A stretch of DNA of 64,000 nucleotides from a bacterium (GTDB lineage Bacteria > UBA4055), in contig JAKQBN010000061.1 in NCBI GenBank assembly GCA_029559475.1, positions 6,020-70,019 of the forward strand, read 5' to 3'. This document shows positions 27,468-33,839 of this stretch, one piece after another. Both the position numbers and the translations under genes were made by a program. Position 1 is the stretch's first letter, and every line of letters begins with the position of its first letter. The notes beneath the pieces were generated by a model. The model saw only the letters and a program-made list of their open reading frames with translations. It ran no database searches and had not been told where the DNA came from.

Positions 27468-28432
27468 GAGAAAAAAGCAAGATCGAGAGAATAGTCTATA
27501 TCGACAGAACTATTAAGCAGAAAGGTTCAATAACAAAAAAGCAGATAATGGACTGGTCCGGTGCCTGCGAATCATCAGTTAAGAACGATATAGATTTTTT
27601 AAAAAATGAACTGAACGCACCCATTTATTATTCCGGCAAGAAAAAAGGCTACGCATACAAAGAAGATGTTCCATTCGAACTCTTAACATTTTTAAGCGAA
27701 AATATGGTGATCCTTTACGCTCTTTTGAAGGAATTCTTCTCGAACAGGAATTTTATGCCTGTAATAACTGACAAGATACTAAAAGGTCTGAAGGATGAAC
27801 TGCCTTCAGAATATAAAAACATTGATGGCAAGATAAGCTTCAGACTTTCTGAAGCTGAGAATCCTGAGATGGATAAATTCGAGATCATTTTCAACTCGAT
27901 ACTAAACGAGACCTGCCTTGAAATTCATTATTCTGACGCTAAAGGCGTGAGTAGTGAGAGGAGTATCGAACCGCTTCACATTTACCACTATCAGGGGAAA
28001 TGGTCTGTTTTTTCTTATTGCAAGAAAGCAAGGGATTACAGGGTATTCAACCTTTCGAGAATCACTAAACTTGAAACAACTAGTAATAAATTCAGGATTG
28101 CTAATCACCCGCAGAACGTAATTGAAAATCACCTTAACGAAGCTTTCGGAGTAGCCAGAGGAAAAGAGATCGAACAGGCCGTGATATGGTTCTATGAGCC
28201 GACAAGCCATCATGTAACCGATCAGAAGTGGCATCCTGATCAGATAACAGATCATATCACAAGAAAAGGCAAAAACATCCTGCAGTTTACGCTTCCAGTA
28301 GCTAAATACGAGGAGCTTGTCGGAAGAGTTCTGAGGTATGCGCCTGATGCTGAAGTCAGATCGCCAATAGATATGCGTAATATGTGGCTAGACAAAATTA
28401 AGTCCCTTTCTGAAAAGTATCTGAAAAAATAA
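27464..28432 (+). CDS. WYL-domain transcriptional regulator
   Basis: 322 residues. The N-terminal winged helix covers about residues 5-60 (IDRTIKQKGSITKKQIMDWSG ... SVKNDIDFLKNEL). The WYL fold is in the middle (IHYSDAKGVSSERSIEPLHIYHYQGKWSVFSYCKKARDYRVFNLSRI); the signature WYL is WSV here. A C-terminal WCX-type extension follows (VGRVLRYAPDAEVRSP). Such regulators sense nucleic-acid-derived ligands and often control phage defence genes. Here it stands at the edge of the 28.4-39.1 kb accessory island and could act on the repeated motif at 28469-28607. Confidence 0.88.
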   Translation: MREKSKIERIVYIDRTIKQKGSITKKQIMDWSGACESSVKNDIDFLKNELNAPIYYSGKKKGYAYKEDVPFELLTFLSENMVILYALLKEFFSNRNFMPVITDKILKGLKDELPSEYKNIDGKISFRLSEAENPEMDKFEIIFNSILNETCLEIHYSDAKGVSSERSIEPLHIYHYQGKWSVFSYCKKARDYRVFNLSRITKLETTSNKFRIANHPQNVIENHLNEAFGVARGKEIEQAVIWFYEPTSHHVTDQKWHPDQITDHITRKGKNILQFTLPVAKYEELVGRVLRYAPDAEVRSPIDMRNMWLDKIKSLSEKYLKK

Positions 28433-28468
28433 AGCCTAACTTAATATTTACATAATAAGTCATTATTC

Positions 28469-28496
28469 TTGACCCGGTGCACCTGTATATTATTAT
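28469..28496 (+). promoter_or_regulatory. Island promoter 1 with embedded repeat
   Basis: TTGACC (28469-28474), 16-base spacer, TATTAT (28491-28496). The spacer contains the palindrome GGTGCACC followed by TGTAT. The same core recurs at the second promoter. Confidence 0.6.
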
Positions 28497-28578
28497 TTAT
28501 AGTATCTGTATAGAAAAAATAAAAATTAAGATATGAATGAACCATATACTTTTAATTTTCACAGATCAGGACAGTTTT

Positions 28579-28607
28579 TTTACCAGGTTGCATCTGTATC
28601 TTGTATT
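28579..28607 (+). promoter_or_regulatory. Island promoter 2 with a copy of the same repeat
   Basis: TTTACC (28579-28584), 17-base spacer, TGTATT (28602-28607). The spacer, AGGTTGCATCTGTAT, parallels CGGTGCACCTGTAT in promoter 1, so a regulator could bind between the two boxes of each. Candidate operators for the WYL protein. Confidence 0.5.
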
Positions 28608-28633
28608 TATGTAATCCGGTATGAGGTGTAATT

Positions 28634-28867
28634 ATGGAAAAGATCAACTGTAAGAAATGCAGCGCAACAATAGCTACTCCCGGCTATGCGAGTAGGACTT
28701 TTGCAGGAACTTATATGACCTGCTCCCAATGCGGTACTGAACTCAAAAAAGTTTCATATATTCTAAAGTTAAGTGAAGTTCAGGTCGCATTCGTATGTAA
28801 GAAATGCATCGCCATAATCAAAAAAAGGACCGGGCTCAAATGTCCGATATGCGGCACTATAAATTGA
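28634..28867 (+). CDS. Small double zinc-ribbon protein
   Basis: 77 residues with four CxxC pairs: CKKC (6-9), CSQC (35-38), CKKC and CPIC. Two zinc ribbons are therefore likely. RBS GAGGTG stands well before ATG. The next gene begins 24 bases later. It heads a set of three small genes with a terminator at 29353. I do not recognise a specific family; such ribbons may bind nucleic acid or a partner protein. Confidence 0.68.
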   Translation: MEKINCKKCSATIATPGYASRTFAGTYMTCSQCGTELKKVSYILKLSEVQVAFVCKKCIAIIKKRTGLKCPICGTIN

Positions 28868-28891
28868 TATAAAGAAAATAAGGAGGTGAAA

Positions 28892-29119
28892 ATGCAGAAT
28901 GAAAAAGAAGCGGCTTACTGGAAAGCTGTTCAGAAATGGGCGGAAAAAGCGCAGACGCTTGTGCAGTATCAGCAGAAAAACATGAAATGGTTCCTTTCGC
29001 CCGAGATAGTTCAGTGGTGCACGCCGAGCTACGAAAGTGAAGTGTCACAGCTTGAAAGAGAGGTCGAAAGACTCGAAAAAGAAGCTGACAGACTGGAAGT
29101 AGAAGCAGGATTAAACTAA
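28892..29119 (+). CDS. Small coiled-coil protein, function unknown
   Basis: 75 residues from ATG 28892, five bases after AGGAGG (a GTG at 28886 sits in the RBS and is rejected). The N-terminal part is helical and aromatic (YWKAVQKWAEKA, MKWFLSPEIVQWC). Residues about 50-72 are a strong leucine-zipper pattern (SQLEREVERLEKEADRLEVEA). No family recognised. Close spacing with neighbours suggests one operon. Confidence 0.62.
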   Translation: MQNEKEAAYWKAVQKWAEKAQTLVQYQQKNMKWFLSPEIVQWCTPSYESEVSQLEREVERLEKEADRLEVEAGLN

Positions 29120-29136
29120 ACAAAAAGAGGTGAAAA

Positions 29137-29352
29137 ATGAGCTTAGGGAAAGCTTTGCTTATCGGAGCTGCGGGGCTCGCGGCGGGATTATTAATAGCCG
29201 CATGGGCGGAAACAATGGACAGTGACTCATCAGATACTGATACGGATCTCGATCTTGACGATACCGGAGATTACACATATATCGGTGATTCGGATGAAAC
29301 AATCGAAAGTGAGACTGATGAAACTTTGACAGACCAGATTCCGCAGGTATGA
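29137..29352 (+). CDS. Small membrane protein with acidic tail
   Basis: 71 residues. Residues 4-24 form one hydrophobic helix (GKALLIGAAGLAAGLLIAAWA). The remainder is very acidic (SDSSDTDTDLDLDDTGDY) and Thr/Ser-rich, likely facing the cytoplasm or the periplasm. RBS AGAGGTG. It ends the first small-gene group. Function unknown. Confidence 0.6.
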   Translation: MSLGKALLIGAAGLAAGLLIAAWAETMDSDSSDTDTDLDLDDTGDYTYIGDSDETIESETDETLTDQIPQV

Positions 29353-29377
29353 AAAAGGCGGGTAATTCCGCCTTTTA
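29353..29377 (+). terminator. Terminator after the first island gene group
   Basis: AAAAGGCGG (29353-29361), loop, CCGCCTTTT (29368-29376). The stem is strong; the T-run is inside the stem and short. Confidence 0.7.
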
Positions 29378-29417
29378 TCCATGCGATTCTAGCAGACGTT
29401 ATTATGATTCATGGATA
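29376..29417. other. Short inverted repeat before the first TPR/UDG cassette
   Basis: TATCCATG (29376-29383) and CATGGATA (29410-29417) enclose 26 bases. It lies 60 bases upstream of the 29477 gene and may be an operator or a transcript hairpin. No convincing -35/-10 pair is visible here. Confidence 0.4.
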
Positions 29418-29476
29418 TACAATGGTATCATTGGAACTTAGAATCTCAAACTTAAATTAAAAGAAAGGAAATATTT

Positions 29477-30013
29477 ATGAAAAACGAAATCTATGACAAA
29501 ACCAGGCTGCAAAGTGCCTTTGACAATCTTGACACTATACTCACGGAGTTAGATGTTAAAGATGAGTGTAGTAAGTTGTATAGCTTTATCGAATTTAAAG
29601 ACTATGAAAAAGCCCTCGAAAGAGCCGAACTGATTATCATGAAACTACTGCCTAAATTCTGTACTAAGGAAGGCGAATTCTGCGAAGTTGATCAGTTTGT
29701 TATACTTGATTTTACTTATGCTATGTATGGCAAAGGATATTCTCTGTTCAAGCTCGGTAAATATTCTCAGGCTTATTTATACTTTAAAGATGTTTTTGAC
29801 ACTCTTCAGGAAAACTGCATTAGGCCTACCGGCGATCTGTTCTATTATATGGCTAAATCAAAACAGCTTTCAGATGATTTTGGTAAAGCATCGGCATTTT
29901 CATCAGGAAAGTTCTCAGGCTTCATGAAGCTTTTAGGACCCGAATTCCCTACCATTCCTGGAAATATGCGTGAACCAATTAAAAAACTAAAAAAGAAAGG
30001 TGATAAAAAATGA
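29477..30013 (+). CDS. TPR-like helical protein, cassette copy A1
   Basis: 178 residues, all helical. Repeating hairpins such as FIEFKDYEKALERAELIIMKL (about 50-70) and YGKGYSLFKLGKYSQAYLYFKDVF (about 100-123) look like tetratricopeptide units. It is paralogous to 37632-38069: compare DYEKALERAELII with HYRKALTRAEIIL. In both places it sits upstream of a UDG-fold gene; here the next ATG overlaps its stop (ATGA at 30010). Probably a scaffold or partner protein; function unknown. Confidence 0.7.
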   Translation: MKNEIYDKTRLQSAFDNLDTILTELDVKDECSKLYSFIEFKDYEKALERAELIIMKLLPKFCTKEGEFCEVDQFVILDFTYAMYGKGYSLFKLGKYSQAYLYFKDVFDTLQENCIRPTGDLFYYMAKSKQLSDDFGKASAFSSGKFSGFMKLLGPEFPTIPGNMREPIKKLKKKGDKK

Positions 30014-30519
30014 TCATTCACGACTATTGCAAAAACTGTCCGTATTATCTAATAAATATGGCCGATAAGGGCTCACTGTCAAAAGAGGATAACGGTTCGG
30101 ACACTATACTTGTTTTTCAGTCACCCGGCCGAAAAGAATGGGTAAATAAAAAGCCTTTAAGCTCAGACTCTCCCCGTTCATGTAACGGGATCGTGTCGCG
30201 TTCCTGGGAAAGAACAGGAAGAAAGCGCGAAGAATTCGATATAACCAATGCGGTTCAATGCTATCCCGGTCAGGATCAGAAAACCAAACGCGATCTCCCG
30301 CCCGATCCCAAAGCCGTAGAACAATGCCTGTACTGCCTAGAGAAAGAAATTCTGTCTAAAAAGTATAAGATCGTTATTGCCTTCGGGAAAACTGCCGAAA
30401 AATCAGTGAACAGGATCGTTGAAAAACATAATCTTGATACTATCGTGATCAATTCTAAGCATCCTGTGGCAGGCGTAATAAAAAGAGATATTGATAATTT
30501 ATGGACAAAGAAACAATAA
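30010..30519 (+). CDS. Family 4/5-like uracil-DNA glycosylase with 4Fe-4S cysteines, cassette copy B1
   Basis: 169 residues. Motifs match family 4 UDG: FQSPGRKEW (for GEAPGxxE, Glu43), DITNAVQCYPGQ (for ITNVVKCRPP), PPDPKAVEQCLYCLEKEI ... KIVIAFGKTA, and HPV (His151). Cysteines 7, 10, 84 and 106 or 109 fit the four ligands of the 4Fe-4S cluster. It may excise uracil or a related base, or bind it without cutting, since the Phe-Gln before SPG differs from GEAPG. Start overlaps A1 by four bases; the next gene starts 12 bases after its stop. Confidence 0.8.
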   Translation: MIIHDYCKNCPYYLINMADKGSLSKEDNGSDTILVFQSPGRKEWVNKKPLSSDSPRSCNGIVSRSWERTGRKREEFDITNAVQCYPGQDQKTKRDLPPDPKAVEQCLYCLEKEILSKKYKIVIAFGKTAEKSVNRIVEKHNLDTIVINSKHPVAGVIKRDIDNLWTKKQ

Positions 30520-30530
30520 AAGGGGAATTT

Positions 30531-31253
30531 ATGGATACTCTCTTAAGCGGTATTGATACAATAGACAGCGGACTGGAAGGATTTTCATTAGGAGAAATGG
30601 TTATCTCCGCTTCCAGGCCCGGGCATGGCAATATCTACCTTCTGTTGTCGATCGTGAGGGGAATTTATTACGACTTCATTGATAGGTACAAATGCCTGGT
30701 TTTCTCGAACTCTGAAAAAAGCAGGCTAAAACCTTTACAGCCCGGAGATGAAGATATATTTATTTACTATAAGTTCCAGAGCGATTCATTAACGGGTTTT
30801 TTCTCCGAACTTGAAGATCAGATTAAACTAAACGATACGAAGATCTTGATTATCGACTACAATGAAACCAGTTTTCAGAAGAATAAGAACTTCTTCATCG
30901 GTCTTAAAAATATAGCAGTTAGAAAAAATATTCTTATCTTCATTAAATCGTATTTGACGCGGCAGTCCGCACGAAAATCGTGGTTCAATCCTCAGATAGC
31001 AGATATTGAGGGAGCACCAGTAGTTGAAAAGATCGCGGATAAGTATATAATCATGCACCGTCTTGATGTTCTCGGTATCAAGGATGCTTCCGGGCGTGAT
31101 CAGACAAATATCGTCGATATCAGGCTCTGTGCAAGAGATCTGTGCCATACAGGCTCTAAGTACATTTATTTCAACAGCGACAAGAATATTTTCGAAAATT
31201 TCACTCCGCTTCATAACAGATACGGGTACTACTATCTTTACAGTGAAAACTAA
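30531..31253 (+). CDS. DnaB-like RecA-fold protein with degenerate Walker A
   Basis: 240 residues from ATG 30531 (AAAGGGG before it; ATG 30501 overlaps the previous gene). Fold cues: LLSGIDTIDSGLEGFSLGEMVISASRPGHGN matches DnaB C-terminal domains (TGFTDLD...IVAARPSMGKT), ILIIDYNETS is the Walker B strand, and ADIEGAPVVEKIADKYIIMHRLD matches DnaB motif [21 protein letters not shown]. The Walker lysine and threonine are replaced (GHGNI), so ATP hydrolysis is doubtful. No N-terminal helicase domain. Probably a structural or DNA-binding homologue working with the UDG. Confidence 0.72.
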   Translation: MDTLLSGIDTIDSGLEGFSLGEMVISASRPGHGNIYLLLSIVRGIYYDFIDRYKCLVFSNSEKSRLKPLQPGDEDIFIYYKFQSDSLTGFFSELEDQIKLNDTKILIIDYNETSFQKNKNFFIGLKNIAVRKNILIFIKSYLTRQSARKSWFNPQIADIEGAPVVEKIADKYIIMHRLDVLGIKDASGRDQTNIVDIRLCARDLCHTGSKYIYFNSDKNIFENFTPLHNRYGYYYLYSEN

Positions 31254-31285
31254 GACAGCAAAATAAATAATTTAAGGGAGAATTT

Positions 31286-31633
31286 ATGACTATCCATTAT
31301 TCAAAGCAAATTTACAGCGAATTAGCCACTATCAAAGCTGAATTTGACAGGATTGCTGAAAATTTATACAAAATAAAAAAGAAGTATTATGCAATAAATT
31401 TCGACATCTCTGAGAATGAAAAGCTCGAAGAGGAGATATTCAAAAACGAGTGCGCCCTGGAAGCTCTCGAAGACACCGATGAAGAAATTTTATCAAAGAT
31501 CCGTAATAAGATCGCAGGATTACAGAAAAGAATAGAAGATAATAAAAACCAAGATACGATACTGAAAAGCATTGATGATATTTTCTTGGATATTGATCAG
31601 AAAATTCAGATTCTGGATCACCAGATCGATTGA
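31286..31633 (+). CDS. Coiled-coil protein, function unknown
   Basis: 115 residues, nearly all helical and acidic, for example DISENEKLEEEIFKNECALEALEDTDEE. Heptad-like spacing covers most of it, with a C-terminal hydrophobic helix (IFLDIDQKIQILDHQI). RBS AGGGAG before ATG. It lies in series with the UDG and DnaB-like genes. No family recognised. Confidence 0.6.
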   Translation: MTIHYSKQIYSELATIKAEFDRIAENLYKIKKKYYAINFDISENEKLEEEIFKNECALEALEDTDEEILSKIRNKIAGLQKRIEDNKNQDTILKSIDDIFLDIDQKIQILDHQID

Positions 31634-31707
31634 GCATGACCCGTTCATTGAAATAGAATCAGACCTTTTACTGAAAACTCACTAAATTTTAATTAAACGG
31701 AGTAATT

Positions 31708-31923
31708 ATGAAAAACAACCATAAAATCAGCTTCATAAAGCCTGTACCTTATGCAGTGCCTGACTTAAGATTCTGCAATATATATTGCTTTAAAGAAATT
31801 ATCATGCCTGATGACCGGATTGGCAATATCGGTGATTCATGGACATATTGTGTAATCGATTCGCAGGAAATATTTTATAATCCTTTATGTAAATCAAACG
31901 GAGACTATAGCTATGAATGCTGA
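31708..31923 (+). CDS. Short protein, function unknown
   Basis: 71 residues, no recognised motif; a Cys-containing core FCNIYCFKEIIMPDDRIGNIGDSW. RBS CGGAG. Its end overlaps the start of the membrane protein (31913) by 11 bases, which supports it as a translated gene. Partner or small effector function is possible but not shown. Confidence 0.5.
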   Translation: MKNNHKISFIKPVPYAVPDLRFCNIYCFKEIIMPDDRIGNIGDSWTYCVIDSQEIFYNPLCKSNGDYSYEC

Positions 31924-32329
31924 AAAAGAAATTACAGATAAGATTTTTTTTAAAAATCCCAGAACCGGAGAAACTCAGACTGTAGGCAGTAACTTAAACA
32001 TCATATTTGGAGTGTTTTCCGTAATGTGCGGAATACCATTATTTATCAGAAGGCTTAACTCATGGGGATATGTTATGCTAGCTTTACAAAGCGTGTATAT
32101 GCTCCTATACCCTCAGTTCAGAGAAGGCGATTATTGCTCGATCTTTTTTTTACTTTTCGTTGAAATCATAATCAGCTTATATTTAGGCATCAAAGGTAAC
32201 AGGCTCCTTACGATCTATTACTTTGAGAACGGGTGGATTATGGAAAATCCTCATAATGAAATGGTCCGGAACACATTCAAAAAATGGAAACTTGAACCTG
32301 AAGTAATCCCTCGCAAGGGAGTCAAATGA
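31913..32329 (+). CDS. Small multi-pass membrane protein
   Basis: 138 residues with three hydrophobic segments: LNIIFGVFSVMCGIPLFI, WGYVMLALQSVYMLLYP and CSIFFLLFVEIIISLYLGI. Cytoplasmic basic flanks. The start lies inside the previous ORF. The next ATG (32326) overlaps its stop, so it was translated together with the Nudix gene now decayed. Function unknown. Confidence 0.6.
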   Translation: MNAEKEITDKIFFKNPRTGETQTVGSNLNIIFGVFSVMCGIPLFIRRLNSWGYVMLALQSVYMLLYPQFREGDYCSIFFLLFVEIIISLYLGIKGNRLLTIYYFENGWIMENPHNEMVRNTFKKWKLEPEVIPRKGVK

Positions 32330-32746
32330 AAAACAGAAAAGAACAAATTTCTATGCTACAAATGTAATGGCAACGAAACAAGGCTACACAACCTGCGATC
32401 TGTCGGTATCGGAGGTCATACCGACAGGCAGGACTGTGTGAATTGCGATAATTACACAACTATTCTCAACTGCGCAGAGCGCGAATTATTCGAAGAGATC
32501 TCACTCAGAATCGATAAGAACAGACTCAAATTCATCGGGATCATCAACGACGATAAAACCGAAGTAGGCTCAGTACACTTCGGAGCCGTTTTCTTATACA
32601 AACTCGATGATATTGAAAAAATAAAAAACACTACCGAAATCGAATCATACCAATGGCTGAGCATGAAAGAGATTGACGGTACAGATAATCTTGAAGAATG
32701 GAGCAGAATAGCTATGATCCTGTATAAAGATTTTTTCCTAAAATGA
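32326..32746 (+). pseudogene. Decayed Nudix hydrolase gene
   Basis: ATG 32326 (AAGGGAG before it, ATGA overlap with the membrane protein) gives MKNRKEQI, then a wrong-frame stop. The other frame, from about 32339, reads FLCYKCNGNETRLHNLRSVGIGGHTDRQD and AERELFEEISLR, which is a Nudix box, and continues to 32746 without stops. Relatives have about 60 residues between the two pieces, so an internal deletion with frameshift is the best reading. A shortened protein from GTG 32438 is open but lacks the fold's first half. Substrate cannot be stated. Confidence 0.68.
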
Positions 32747-32758
32747 AAATTATTCAGC

Positions 32759-32788
32759 TTGACTTTACCTCCCGGAAAATTGCATATT
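32759..32788 (+). promoter_or_regulatory. Candidate promoter of the 32817 gene
   Basis: TTGACT (32759-32764), 18-base spacer, CATATT (32783-32788), just after the Nudix remnant. Confidence 0.5.
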
Positions 32789-32816
32789 TACACAACCTGA
32801 ATCGAGAGGTAAAAGG

Positions 32817-33746
32817 ATGGCGATTGTTAATGTTGAATATTGTGGTAATGTAATAATTCCTTCTTTGGATATCGAAATTACCAACCAGCACATCATAAAT
32901 GCAACGGAGTTTAATTTAAATATTTTTAAACGACAAGGCATTACTTTTACTGGAACTGGGCAAAATATTTCACAAGTTGATATTGATTTTGATCCGAGTA
33001 AAAATGCCGTTCCAGATGTATGGAGGTATACAATAAAAATTGATAAAAAAAGATGTTTATCACTCGTAAAATCAAAAGTAGGTTACAGAACATGCCACGT
33101 TGAAGCATGTAAGAACTTCCTCAATAACAAAAATTTTCCTCAAGATGTAGATATTGCAAAATGCATTTCAAATGCAAAATGCAAATTTTATAAAAAATAC
33201 CCAGTTATCCTTCTCCTTCTCGAATCTCCTCATAAAAATGAGTATACTAATGCTTTCATTCAAATCGCACCAGCGCAAAAAAGTACAGGAAAATGCATAG
33301 AGAGTAATATAATAAGTCTAATAGAAGAAATAAATAAGCGCATAAATCCTCAATTACCCATAAATACAAACTACAAGCTGATAATAGCAAATCCTATACC
33401 GTTTCAAACTTCATTACACATTTTAAAAAATAAAGATTCAGGATTTGATGATAACCAAAGAAAGTTAAGAGATAGAATTTGGAAATCACTCTGGCATCAA
33501 AATAGCTTAAGATACAATTTTCTAAATCGTCTGAACAACGATTACAAGCCCGATCTTGTTATAAATGCCTGTACAGAAAATCTGCAACCTTTGGTTTCCT
33601 GTTGCATAATTTGCGGAACTTGCTATCCTTTAGTTGAAACCAAACACCCAGCTAATCATTGGAATAAATATACAAAAAATAATAAAAGCAAATTCACTCC
33701 TGCGGAAATTCTGAAACTTAGATTTGGAATAGAAGTGATCAGATAA
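32817..33746 (+). CDS. UDG-fold protein of the restriction-neighbour type
   Basis: 309 residues. Motif order parallels the uracil-DNA glycosylase fold: LLLLESPHKNEY (about 132-143, like GEAPGxxE), YKLIIANPIPFQ (186-197, like ITNVVKC), PDLVINACTENL (245-256, like VIVALGRTA) and KHPANHW (276-282, catalytic-site His-Pro). The N-terminal 125 residues are extra and Cys-rich (CHVEACKN, CISNAKCKF). The tryptophan and histidine pattern differs from known UDGs; it may recognise or cut a modified base. RBS GAGAGG. AT-rich like the next two genes. Confidence 0.65.
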   Translation: MAIVNVEYCGNVIIPSLDIEITNQHIINATEFNLNIFKRQGITFTGTGQNISQVDIDFDPSKNAVPDVWRYTIKIDKKRCLSLVKSKVGYRTCHVEACKNFLNNKNFPQDVDIAKCISNAKCKFYKKYPVILLLLESPHKNEYTNAFIQIAPAQKSTGKCIESNIISLIEEINKRINPQLPINTNYKLIIANPIPFQTSLHILKNKDSGFDDNQRKLRDRIWKSLWHQNSLRYNFLNRLNNDYKPDLVINACTENLQPLVSCCIICGTCYPLVETKHPANHWNKYTKNNKSKFTPAEILKLRFGIEVIR

Positions 33747-33778
33747 TTCATTTCTCTATCATAACTCCTAATTTTTCT

Positions 33779-33807
33779 TTGACTTAAACCCTCATTCTTT
33801 GTAAATT
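33779..33807 (+). promoter_or_regulatory. Promoter of the nuclease/methyltransferase gene
   Basis: TTGACT (33779-33784), 17-base spacer, TAAATT (33802-33807), 33 bases before the start codon. Confidence 0.75.
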
Positions 33808-33839
33808 CAGGTTATATTTTATAAAGGATCAACCCACAG

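Noticed and set aside
30010-31253. Prophage remnant
   Set aside because: UDG and DnaB-like genes occur in phages, but no capsid, tail, terminase, lysis gene or att repeats were seen.
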